Assembly (NCBI GenBank): GCA_002492295.1
Contig: DKYC01000036.1
Coordinates: 1-20,315, forward strand
Length of the DNA: 20,315 nt
Reading direction: 5' to 3'
Source: Lachnospiraceae bacterium UBA7110
GTDB lineage: Bacteria > Bacillota > Clostridia > Lachnospirales > Lachnospiraceae
Shown here: one piece after another, positions 14,011 to 20,315 of the stretch
Layout: each line of letters opens with the position of its first letter
Position numbering within the stretch: position 1 is the first letter of the stretch
Notes under the pieces: generated by a model
Databases searched by the model: none
The model's input: the letters and a program-made list of their open reading frames with translations, nothing else
What the model was told of the DNA's origin: nothing
Made by a program: the position numbers and the translations under genes

Positions 14011-14868
14011 TCACTTTTTATCAGAACATTTCACAACGGGTATCCATACCTCATACTGCGCATTTTGAGGGTCCGGATTCAAGTAAACTTCAATGTCAGG
14101 CGCATTGGCATACTCGTAGCCGGAAGTCGGCAGCCATTCCGTGACAATGCGCTGCTCCAAATCCTGAACGGATAAATTCGTGCCCGTTCCCGGAAAGATT
14201 GCCCACGTAGACGCAGGAACGATGTATTCCTCCAAGCCCGCATCCGTCTTTGTGCTTGCAACCGCAATAAAGTATTTCCACGCATTTTCTTCATTGCAGG
14301 CGCTTACGCCCAAAATTCCCATTGGCTGTGCGTCCATCAGACCTGCCAGCTTTTCCAGTGTACCGTTTGCCACAGCGTTCTGCCACATTTGCGGTACGAT
14401 GGCAAAATTCTCTTCAATCTCCTGATGCAGTGGAGAAGATACGCCGATAATCCGAAACGCCTCTTTTGTTTCAATCCGATAATTCATTTCTTCTGCTCCT
14501 TTAATTGTAATCTTGAAGGTCAGCGGCGGAAAGGATTTGACCGATACACCCTCACTCCTTACGGCAGACGGAGCAATCCCATGAATCGCTTGAAACGCCC
14601 TGTTAAAAGCAGTCGGCGAATTGTAACCGTATTTGCCCGCAATCTCTATAATTTTCACATCACCGCCCTGTAAATCCACCGCAGCCAAAGACATTTTCCG
14701 CCTGCGGATATACTCCGATAAGGTGACGCCTGCCATATAAGTGAACATTCTCTGAAAATGATATGCAGAGCAGCAGGCAATCCGCCCAAGCTGTTCGTAG
14801 TCAATATTGTCTGTCAAGTGTTCTTCAATATAGCCCATTGCACTGTTTAATCGTTCAATCCATTCCAT
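14011..14868 (-). CDS. AraC-family regulator with GyrI-like effector-binding domain
   Basis: A 285-residue transcription factor. The AraC HTH pair is N-terminal (8-107): first helix-turn-helix YEQLGRIACCSAYHFQRMF, second IIEIAGKYGYNSPTAFNRAFQAIHG, followed by the usual P at APSAVR. Residues 125-280 match the GyrI-like/bacterial effector-binding fold (NYRIETKEAFRIIGVSS, then TWAIFPGTG, then YEVWIPV at the end). Members bind small hydrophobic or cationic ligands and often control efflux. AGGAGGG lies about 10 nt before the ATG. No efflux gene is adjacent, so the target is elsewhere or itself. Confidence 0.93.
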   Translation of the reverse strand: MEWIERLNSAMGYIEEHLTDNIDYEQLGRIACCSAYHFQRMFTYMAGVTLSEYIRRRKMSLAAVDLQGGDVKIIEIAGKYGYNSPTAFNRAFQAIHGIAPSAVRSEGVSVKSFPPLTFKITIKGAEEMNYRIETKEAFRIIGVSSPLHQEIEENFAIVPQMWQNAVANGTLEKLAGLMDAQPMGILGVSACNEENAWKYFIAVASTKTDAGLEEYIVPASTWAIFPGTGTNLSVQDLEQRIVTEWLPTSGYEYANAPDIEVYLNPDPQNAQYEVWIPVVKCSDKK

Positions 14869-14917
14869 TTTGTAAAGCCCTCCTGCTTATTACTATAAAG
14901 GATTTTATCACATCCTT

Positions 14918-14946
14918 CCTCTCAATTTTTGCACAAAAAAGAGAGG
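14918..14946. promoter_or_regulatory. 29-bp near-palindrome upstream of the AraC-type gene
   Basis: CCTCTC (14918-14923) and GAGAGG (14941-14946) enclose TTTTTG-CA-CAAAAA, giving a nearly symmetric site 50 bp before the start codon. It is a plausible operator for the AraC/GyrI-like protein; promoter boxes were not clear. Confidence 0.4.
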
Positions 14947-15003
14947 GTAAAATTATTATATCAATCTGGTTTGAAAAACACAATAGCGGCGCACAAATGC
15001 AAA

Positions 15004-15155
15004 GTGAGAGACGCTTGATAATGTTACTGCACACTCCGTTCCAGTAACAGGTAAAAATCCATGCAAAATCACCTTCGGTGATGGATTTTTACTCGGCTGC
15101 GGTACGTGTTCTCACGGAATTAGCAGTAAATGCTAATTCCTGTCTGAACAGTAAC
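15004..15155. repeat. Structured intergenic element with several stems
   Basis: This fills the middle of the 415-bp gap 14869-15283. Stems: GTGAGA/TCTCAC (15004-15009, 15110-15115) enclosing GTTACTG/CAGTAAC (15023-15029, 15042-15048) and AAATCCAT/ATGGATTT with inner CACC-TTC-GGTG (15055-15088). Directly after comes GGAATTAGCA-GTAAA-TGCTAATTCC (15116-15140). CAGTAAC occurs again at 15149-15155, so GTTACTG...CAGTAAC also bounds a 133-bp unit. It ends exactly before the kinase promoter, so that promoter does not transcribe it. A dispersed MITE-like repeat or a small RNA are both possible. Confidence 0.5.
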
Positions 15156-15185
15156 TTGATAACCATATGTATTTTGTGCTATAAT
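15156..15185 (+). promoter_or_regulatory. Promoter of the hybrid kinase gene
   Basis: TTGATA (15156-15161), 18-bp spacer, TATAAT (15180-15185). It gives a 5' leader of about 90 nt before the ATG at 15284. Confidence 0.65.
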
Positions 15186-15242
15186 CTTTCTAAAATTGTA
15201 CACGATTCAAATCCGTAAAAGGAAGACGATTTTTATAGAAAG

Positions 15243-15286
15243 AGGAGGGAGTGGCGCGTTCATAGTCAATTGCGCCGAATGAGATG
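15243..15286 (+). promoter_or_regulatory. Distant ribosome site bridged by a hairpin to the kinase start
   Basis: AGGAGG (15243-15248) is 35 nt from ATG 15284, too far for normal use. Between them GGCGC (15253-15257) and GCGCC (15272-15276) form a stem with a 14-nt loop. Folding it leaves about 11 nt between ribosome site and ATG. The in-frame GTG at 15251 is blocked by TAG at 15263. Confidence 0.45.
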
Positions 15287-18200
15287 AAACAGCATAAAAA
15301 AACATGGCAGCCGGTTGTTTACGCATCTTTTTTTCTGATTGTTGTACTTGCTTTATTTCAGCTTTACACCATGCAGAACAGGGCGCGCATACAGGAACAG
15401 AACAGAGTTTACGCAGAAGACTCTGCAAGACAGACGGTCGGGCGGATTGAGAGTGAATTTGACAATGCGCTGCGGCGTATTCAAAACAATGCATATTTGG
15501 CAAGTATAGCCGAGAACGGTTCGAAAATGAATGCACAGGTGTTGAAGGATTTGCAGGACAATGCAACCTTTGATGCCGTTTGTTTTGCAGATAAAAACGG
15601 GGTGTACCTTGCCGCAGGCGGGGAGACAGGCGACAGCTCAGACAGGGATTATTTTGCGCGTGGAATGCGGGGCGAGAGCGGTCTTGAGGTTTTGGAGGAA
15701 TCAAAGCTTACGGGGAAACCGATAATGGTTTTTTACGCACCTGTCTATGAAGACCGGGAAATTGCCGGAATATTTTTGGGGGTATATTTTGTTGGGGATT
15801 ATCTGCGGGATATGCTTACGGCTACATATTTTGGCGCACCTGCCGACGTGTTCCTCTGTACGCGTGAGGGAATGATTGTTGCCGATTCCGGCAGCGGAAC
15901 GTATGGGGACAATTTATTTGACTTGTTGACGCAGACAGGCGTTATTGACGGCAAAACTGCTGAAACGGCACAGACAGCGTTTGCAGAGAACCGCAACGCA
16001 GCGCTTTTGTGCAGCAAAGGATGCAAAACGGATAATCTCTGCGTTATGCATCTGCCGGGATATGATTATGTTCTTGTGCAGGCATTCCCTAAAAATATTA
16101 CGCAGACAATGGTAAGAAGGGCAAATATGGCAGGAGTGGGATTGGAAATCTGCCTGATTGTGCTGTTTCTGTCTTATATCGCTGTTTTGGTTATCCATGC
16201 GGGAAGAAGGCGCAAGGAACTGGAAACGGAAAATAAAACAATCAATGATGTACTTCGCGGTATGAATATCCTTTTTGCGTCCCGTTATTTTATAGCGGAT
16301 TTGGAAAAGGACCGTTATGTCTATTTGGCAGGGATTGGACCGCTGAATATCAGTATTCCGATGGAAGGCGTATACAGCGAAGCAATCAAATATCATGCTT
16401 TAGATGTCATTGGGGACGAAGAAAAAGAGGAGTTTCTTAATTTTTGGCAAATTGAAACAATTAGGAAGGAGCTTGGCACAAAGGACTCCGTTACGCATGA
16501 ATGCCATGTTTTACGAGAGGAAAAAGAAGCGTGGGAATACTTGATAGCAATCTGTCTCGACCGCAGGGACGGGGAGCCTGTCAGGGTTTTATATGTCCGT
16601 CAAAACGTTACGGAAATGAAACTGAAGGAACAAAGAGAGCAGCGTGAACGGGCTGTAATGAACCGAAAGGAGCGTCAATACCGCATTGCGATTATGTCCA
16701 ATTCGTTCAGTGCATTTGAATGCAATCTGACAAAGGACCGGATTGAACAGGATGTTACGCGGGTATATCGTGATAGGGAAATTTCGATGCTGGAGGAAGC
16801 AGGGTTATCTGCACCGTGCAAGGTTTCTGAATGTTTTGAGCGCTGGACACAGTTTATCCTGCCGGAATCGTGGGATGACTATGACGCAGCCGTTAACGTG
16901 GATTTCCTGAAGGAGCAGTATGAACAGGGAAATATGGAAGTCGATGTGGATTTTTGGGCAGGTGCGAATAATGGGTCGGCAATGTGTGTCCGTCAGTCTT
17001 TTGTGATGACGCGGGACGATGAAACAGGGGATTTGATTGCACTGGTAGTGTCGCGTGACATTACGGATCAGGTCAGAAAACAGCGGGAACAGACACAGGC
17101 GCTGCAGGATGCTTTAATGCAGGCGCAGCATGCGAATCAGGCAAAAACGACATTTCTTTCCAACATGAGCCATGATATCCGTACGCCGATGAATGCTATT
17201 ATCGGTTTTGCCACAATCGCAGCCAGCCATATGGATCGGACGGATCAGGTGCGGGAATGCCTGCAGAAAATTTTGTCTTCAAGCAATCATCTGCTGGGAT
17301 TAATTAACGATATTTTGGATATGAGCCGTATTGAGAGCGGAAAGCTGCAGATCCATAATCAGGAGTGCAATATTCCGGAAATCATGCACAATTTGGTAAA
17401 CATTATTCAGCCGCAGGTAAAATCCAAACGGCTGGAGATGTTCATTGACACCTTTGATGTTGCAAACGAAGACGTGATTGCGGATCCGTTAAAGTTAAAT
17501 CAGATATTTATCAATTTGATGGGCAATGCCGTCAAATATACGCCGGCGGGCGGGACGGTGAGCTTCCGCATTGCGCAGAACACGACATTTAAGCATGGCT
17601 GGGGCGATTATGTTTTTACGGTAAAGGATAATGGTATCGGAATGTCGCGCGAGTTCGTTGAACATATTTTCGAACCGTTTGAGCGGGAATCAACTGCGAC
17701 AAGGAGCGGCATACAGGGCGCGGGACTTGGCATGGCGATTACGAAAAGCATTATCGATATGATGGGCGGAGAAATTACCGTGGAAAGCGAGGTCGGAAAA
17801 GGAAGCACGTTCACGGTAAAGCTTTCGCTCCAGCTTCAGGATCTTGAAAAGACCGCGGAAGAGATTAAGGAACTGGAGGGATTGCGCTCCCTAGTGGTAG
17901 ATGATGATTTTAACGTCTGTGACAGTGTGAGCAAGATGTTAAAGAGCATCGGAATGCGTTCGGAGTGGACGACATCGGGCAAAGAAGCGGTATACCGCGC
18001 AAAATCTGCTTACGAGGAAGGCGATTCGTACCACACCTATATCATTGACTGGCAGATGCCGGAAATGAGCGGGATTGAAACCGCGCGCAAAATTCGCAGT
18101 GTGGCGGGAAAGGATGTGCCGATTATCATTCTCACGGCGTATGACTGGTCGGATATTGAGGAGGAGGCTAAGGAAGCAGGTGTTACCGCGTTCTGCGCGA

Positions 18201-18685
18201 AACCGCTGTTTATGTCGGATTTAAGGGCGGCACTGCTGGCGGCGAACAATATCGGCGACCATCAATCGATGGAAACGGGGGCTGTTTGGACGCAGGAGGA
18301 TTACAGTGGAAAGCGGCTCCTTTTAGTGGAGGATAATGAACTGAACCGGGAAATCGCGCAGGTTATTTTGGAGGAGGCAGGATTTGTCATCGAAGTTGCG
18401 CCCGACGGAACGGACGCGGTTTCGATGGTGGAGCAGTCCGAAGAAGGCTACTACAATGCTGTGCTGATGGATGTGCAAATGCCTGTTATGAATGGATATG
18501 AAGCGACAAAGGCAATCCGCGCGATGCACCGCGAGGACGTGAAAACATTACCGATTATCGCTATGACGGCGAATGCGATGGAGGATGACAAGGAGGCGGC
18601 TCTCAAAAGCGGCATGAATGCACATATCGCAAAACCGCTTGACATATCGCTGCTGATGAGTGTACTGCATAAGTATTTGCATTAA
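15284..18685 (+). CDS. Hybrid sensor histidine kinase with Cache-like sensor and two receiver domains
   Basis: An 1133-residue membrane kinase. TM1 (about 11-30) and TM2 (about 285-307) flank an outer sensor domain of the Cache type (31-281; DKNGVYLAAGG, DYFARGMRG, GIFLGVYFVGDYL). Two PAS-like regions follow (about 330-600), then the HisKA dimerisation helix with phospho-acceptor H630 (SNMSHDIRTPMNAIIG), and the ATPase domain with N box N748, G1 DNGIGMS (D782), F box IFEPFERE and G2 GAGLGM (about 812). Receiver 1 has D922 (IIDWQMPEMSG) and K in CAKPLF; receiver 2 has D1063 (LMDVQMPVMNGYEA). All key residues are present and no HPt domain is fused, so the output partner is encoded elsewhere. 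No response regulator gene adjoins. The ligand is unknown. Confidence 0.92.
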   Translation: MKQHKKTWQPVVYASFFLIVVLALFQLYTMQNRARIQEQNRVYAEDSARQTVGRIESEFDNALRRIQNNAYLASIAENGSKMNAQVLKDLQDNATFDAVCFADKNGVYLAAGGETGDSSDRDYFARGMRGESGLEVLEESKLTGKPIMVFYAPVYEDREIAGIFLGVYFVGDYLRDMLTATYFGAPADVFLCTREGMIVADSGSGTYGDNLFDLLTQTGVIDGKTAETAQTAFAENRNAALLCSKGCKTDNLCVMHLPGYDYVLVQAFPKNITQTMVRRANMAGVGLEICLIVLFLSYIAVLVIHAGRRRKELETENKTINDVLRGMNILFASRYFIADLEKDRYVYLAGIGPLNISIPMEGVYSEAIKYHALDVIGDEEKEEFLNFWQIETIRKELGTKDSVTHECHVLREEKEAWEYLIAICLDRRDGEPVRVLYVRQNVTEMKLKEQREQRERAVMNRKERQYRIAIMSNSFSAFECNLTKDRIEQDVTRVYRDREISMLEEAGLSAPCKVSECFERWTQFILPESWDDYDAAVNVDFLKEQYEQGNMEVDVDFWAGANNGSAMCVRQSFVMTRDDETGDLIALVVSRDITDQVRKQREQTQALQDALMQAQHANQAKTTFLSNMSHDIRTPMNAIIGFATIAASHMDRTDQVRECLQKILSSSNHLLGLINDILDMSRIESGKLQIHNQECNIPEIMHNLVNIIQPQVKSKRLEMFIDTFDVANEDVIADPLKLNQIFINLMGNAVKYTPAGGTVSFRIAQNTTFKHGWGDYVFTVKDNGIGMSREFVEHIFEPFERESTATRSGIQGAGLGMAITKSIIDMMGGEITVESEVGKGSTFTVKLSLQLQDLEKTAEEIKELEGLRSLVVDDDFNVCDSVSKMLKSIGMRSEWTTSGKEAVYRAKSAYEEGDSYHTYIIDWQMPEMSGIETARKIRSVAGKDVPIIILTAYDWSDIEEEAKEAGVTAFCAKPLFMSDLRAALLAANNIGDHQSMETGAVWTQEDYSGKRLLLVEDNELNREIAQVILEEAGFVIEVAPDGTDAVSMVEQSEEGYYNAVLMDVQMPVMNGYEATKAIRAMHREDVKTLPIIAMTANAMEDDKEAALKSGMNAHIAKPLDISLLMSVLHKYLH

Positions 18686-18890
18686 AACAGTTTCTTTAAC
18701 TGCGCCGCGTTTTCCTTGCAAATTCCGCCGATTACGATAATCGGCAAGGAAACGGATTGTCGGATTTTTAACAATTCGTCCATCGACACAGATAGCGCGT
18801 CTGTTTTTGTCCTGCCTGGAAAGAGTGCGCCGACGCCTAGATAGTCTGCGCCTGCGTGTGCGGCTTTTTGAGCTTCTTCCAGTTCTGGTA
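18682..18890 (-). pseudogene. thiE: thiE remnant (C-terminal part of thiamine-phosphate synthase)
   Basis: The frame reads EEAQKAAHAGADYLGVGALF, then P-x-R-TKTDA, then SVSLPIIVIGGI, which are the phosphate and pyrophosphate-binding signatures of ThiE. Both ends are gone: the first two thirds are missing, and a stop follows QLKKLF before the usual final helix. The stop overlaps the stop of the kinase gene on the other strand. It cannot encode an active enzyme. Confidence 0.85.
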
Positions 18891-18897
18891 AAGCTGC

Positions 18898-18989
18898 CAA
18901 AAATGGTGCGTCGGTCCGCAGCCTGTTCCGATGTCAAGGGAGTACGCAATTGCTGTTGTCACATAAGCCTTTGCGCATTTGACTGCTTT
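18898..18989 (-). pseudogene. thiD: thiD remnant (C-terminal end of HMP-phosphate kinase)
   Basis: In another frame from the thiE and tenA pieces, this segment reads KAVKCAKAYVT then TAIAYSLDIGTGCGPTHHF, the conserved C-terminal end of ThiD (GxGxGP-x-xHF). About 30 codons remain, with no start. It sits between the tenA and thiE remnants, so the ancestral order was tenA, thiD, thiE. Confidence 0.75.
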
Positions 18990-19173
18990 TGGGGTAGATT
19001 GCCTTTCTGTAAACGTGGGCGTAGTGTTTGAGATAGATTGTGTCCTGTATCATGTATTCCCGAAAATGCATGATGGGGAGTGTCCCGCTTTTTAGATTTT
19101 GTACAAACAGCGTGTTTGTGCATTTGTCCCAAATCGGGTAATTTTGCTTCAATACGGTTTCCATAAATGTCAT
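18985..19173 (-). pseudogene. tenA: tenA remnant (N-terminal part of a TenA-family thiaminase II)
   Basis: It begins with an intact start: AGGAGG, 6 nt, ATG at 19173. About 60 codons match the TenA N-terminus (IWDKCTNTLFVQNLKSGTLP, then FREYMIQDTIYLKHYAHVY), including the QD pair of the active-site helix. After about AIYPK the frame runs into thiD-derived bases and stops at 18934-18936. Full TenA is about 220 aa, so this is a truncated gene still joined to its promoter and riboswitch. Confidence 0.8.
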
Positions 19174-19204
19174 ATTCTGCCTCCTGTTCTTGTTTTTAGG
19201 CGTT

Positions 19205-19238
19205 AAAAAAGAGCTTCAAATAAAATAAGAAGCTCTTT
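19205..19238 (-). terminator. Rho-independent terminator of the TPP riboswitch
   Basis: On minus: GAAGCTCT-type stem (AAAGAGCTTC 19208-19217 with GAAGCTCTTT 19229-19238) around an 11-base AT loop, followed by a T-run. It lies between the aptamer and tenA', the layout of a transcriptional OFF switch. Confidence 0.85.
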
Positions 19239-19249
19239 CAGACGCAGTA

Positions 19250-19343
19250 CGGCGTAAGAAATTGCTTCCCTACGCCGGTATTAGCCGACAGGTCGAGAGG
19301 TCAGGTCTTAACCTTTTTCAACTTGTTCAGTTCCCTCGCAAAC
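19250..19343 (-). promoter_or_regulatory. TPP (thiamine pyrophosphate) riboswitch
   Basis: Read on minus from 19343: P1 arm TTGC, then AGGGAACTGAAC, the CTGAGA-like segment (AGTTGAAAAAGG), then ACCTGTCGGCTAATACCGG and the hallmark GCGTAGGGAAGC, closing with GCAA (19262-19265). CGGCGTA (19250-19256) on plus can pair with TACGCCG (19271-19277) as a ligand-free alternative. The CTGAGA segment departs from consensus (TTGAAAA), so affinity may be altered. It normally lowers thiamine gene expression when TPP is high. Confidence 0.82.
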
Positions 19344-19402
19344 GTGTTAGTTGTTGTTATTTTGTTTTTATTTCTTTTGTTTGAATCCTTTATTTGAATA
19401 GA

Positions 19403-19431
19403 AGTATAGACGATAGGGATTGGAAAGTCAA
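19403..19431 (-). promoter_or_regulatory. Promoter of the TPP riboswitch leader
   Basis: Read on minus: TTGACT (19426-19431), 17-bp spacer, TATACT (19403-19408). It would start transcription about 50 nt before the aptamer, so the leader RNA can probably still be made. Confidence 0.7.
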
Positions 19432-19459
19432 TATCGTTTGTATAAATTGTAGAGGAAAC

Positions 19460-19681
19460 TATAATAAAACGCAGGAAAAAGGACTGTTTCAACTGACGGG
19501 TTCGCAGCAGTATCAAATGATGAAAAACGTATCGGAATCGTTTGCAGGAAGGGTTGCTGTTTTGGAGCTTTCGGGACTTTCGCTTCGGGAGCCGTTTATT
19601 TCATCGCAGCAATATATTGACGAACGGGGAAAAACTACAAAAGACAACGTAGCGCATCAGAGGATAAGTAATCAGCCATAA
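19460..19681 (+). pseudogene. Fragment of an AAA-type ATPase with DUF4143 family resemblance
   Basis: The frame reads KGLFQLTGSQQYQMMKNVSES then FAGRVAVLELSGLSLRE, the segment after Walker B in AAA_14/DUF4143 ATPases (TGSQQF and ES-x-AGR motifs). The P-loop part before it and the DUF4143 part after it are missing, and no ribosome site or sensible start exists. A decayed remnant, whole proteins being about 400 aa. Confidence 0.7.
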
Positions 19682-19771
19682 CAGGAAAAATCCTGAGAGG
19701 GAGTTTCAGAATGAGAGCCGACAATAGTAACGGACGAAGTGGAGGAAGGAAGAAAATCAATGTGAAATTTA

Positions 19772-19800
19772 TTGTAAAGACAGACATTTTTTTGTATAAT
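19772..19800 (+). promoter_or_regulatory. Promoter of the PD-(D/E)XK gene
   Basis: TTGTAA (19772-19777), 17-bp spacer, TATAAT (19795-19800), 68 bp before the GTG start. Confidence 0.6.
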
Positions 19801-19867
19801 TGAAGTGCAGCAGGAGTAAACTATATCGCGTATTTTTCCGCAGATTTTAAGAAAACGAGGTGATAAG

Positions 19868-20315
19868 GTGCAGAACAATACAAAGCAGATAGTACCCGAA
19901 GAAGAAACAATAGCTAAATATACCATTAAGGATAGTGTGTTTTCTGACTTATTTAAGATAAAAAAATATCTGCTGCAATTATATAAGGCACTCCACCCAG
20001 AAGATAAAACAGCCACCGAGAATGAACTGACAGACATTACGATTAAGAATGTTCTGACAGACGGAATTTATAATGATTTAGGGTTCCTTTTAGGGGAAAA
20101 ATTTATGATTTTGCTAGAAGCACAGTCATTATGGACGTTGAATATTATTATTAGAGCATTACTATATCTTGCACAGACATATCATGATTATTTTGAGCGT
20201 ACCAATCAAAACCTATACAAGAGCAAGAAAGTAAAAATGCCAAAACCTGAACTGTATGTGATATACACAGGTGACCGAAAAAACATTCCTGATACAATAT
20301 CCTTATCAAAGGAAT
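19868..20315 (+). CDS. PD-(D/E)XK nuclease/transposase-family protein, 5' part
   Basis: An open frame of 149 codons running off the window end. Start GTG 19868 is preceded by GAGGTGAT. The stretch DGIYNDLGFLLGEKFMILLE followed by AQS has the nuclease pattern: D70 and E84-x-Q86, then helix IIIRALLYLAQTYHDYF. This is the plan of Rpn-like/PD-(D/E)XK transposase-family proteins common in Clostridia. Known members cut DNA; roles in transposition or in recombination-linked spread are proposed. The C-terminus is out of view, so integrity is unknown. Confidence 0.8.
   Translation, partial: MQNNTKQIVPEEETIAKYTIKDSVFSDLFKIKKYLLQLYKALHPEDKTATENELTDITIKNVLTDGIYNDLGFLLGEKFMILLEAQSLWTLNIIIRALLYLAQTYHDYFERTNQNLYKSKKVKMPKPELYVIYTGDRKNIPDTISLSKE

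Noticed and set aside
13762..14175. Plus-strand ORF spanning the end of the lipoprotein and the AraC gene 3' end
   Set aside because: It overlaps two well-supported genes and has a Lys/Arg/His-rich composition without motif.
15185..15243. 8-bp inverted repeat TCTTTCTA/TAGAAAGA spanning the kinase leader
   Set aside because: The left arm lies at or before the expected transcription start, so the hairpin would not form in mRNA from that promoter.
15207..15704. 165-codon minus-strand ORF opposite the kinase N-terminus
   Set aside because: Pro/Ser/Arg-rich composition typical of an antisense shadow; the plus strand encodes a coherent TM and Cache-like domain.
1..20315. CRISPR arrays, tRNA or rRNA genes
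   Set aside because: No regularly spaced repeat series beyond the short iterons at 1423-1451, and no cloverleaf or rRNA-like sequence noticed on either strand.

Overview
The window looks like part of a low-to-medium GC Clostridia genome, most likely a gut Lachnospiraceae. I infer this from AGGAGG-type ribosome binding sites, a TnpX/TndX-type large serine recombinase with a zinc-ribbon C-terminus, a BlaI/M56 pair, a hybrid kinase with a Cache-like sensor, a PD-(D/E)XK transposase-family gene and a TPP-riboswitch thiamine locus. The species cannot be fixed from sequence reading alone.

Region 1 (1 to about 6101) reads as the right end of an integrated mobile element. It carries an actin-type partition operon (parM and a ribbon-helix-helix ParR-like gene, minus strand), a candidate centromere with 11-bp-phased repeats, two terminator-like hairpins, a large STAND/NB-ARC-type NTPase with TPR repeats (781 aa, minus strand, a plausible defence cargo), a small TnpW-like gene and the large serine recombinase. 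Directly after the recombinase the sequence becomes the C-terminal part of an XRE-type regulator. Homology seems to begin at a GA dinucleotide (6102-6103), which suggests an attachment junction inside an interrupted host gene.

Region 2 (6102 to 10441) holds the regulator remnant ending in a double-hairpin repeat, a two-TM protein, a lipoprotein, then an operon of a BlaI-type repressor, a BlaR1/M56-like protein that has lost its whole metalloprotease core, and an unknown 159-aa protein. A class I methyltransferase follows. Its leader contains a possible 14-codon peptide and overlapping, mutually exclusive hairpins.

Region 3 (10442 to 15283) has single-gene units: a DUF4180 gene enclosed by an exact 14-bp inverted repeat, a PAT-like GNAT acetyltransferase, a MarR-GNAT fusion with an operator-like dyad on its promoter, a large lipoprotein, and an AraC/GyrI-like regulator. 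A structured intergenic element follows.

Region 4 (15284 to 20315) is dominated by an 1133-aa hybrid histidine kinase with two receiver domains. Tail to tail with it lies a collapsed thiamine locus. An apparently intact promoter, TPP riboswitch and terminator lead into fragments of tenA, thiD and thiE packed into about 490 bp. A remnant of an AAA/DUF4143-type ATPase and the first 149 codons of a PD-(D/E)XK transposase-family protein close the window. Repeated gene decay (XRE, M56, tenA-thiD-thiE, AAA) is a theme, often with regulatory DNA left intact.
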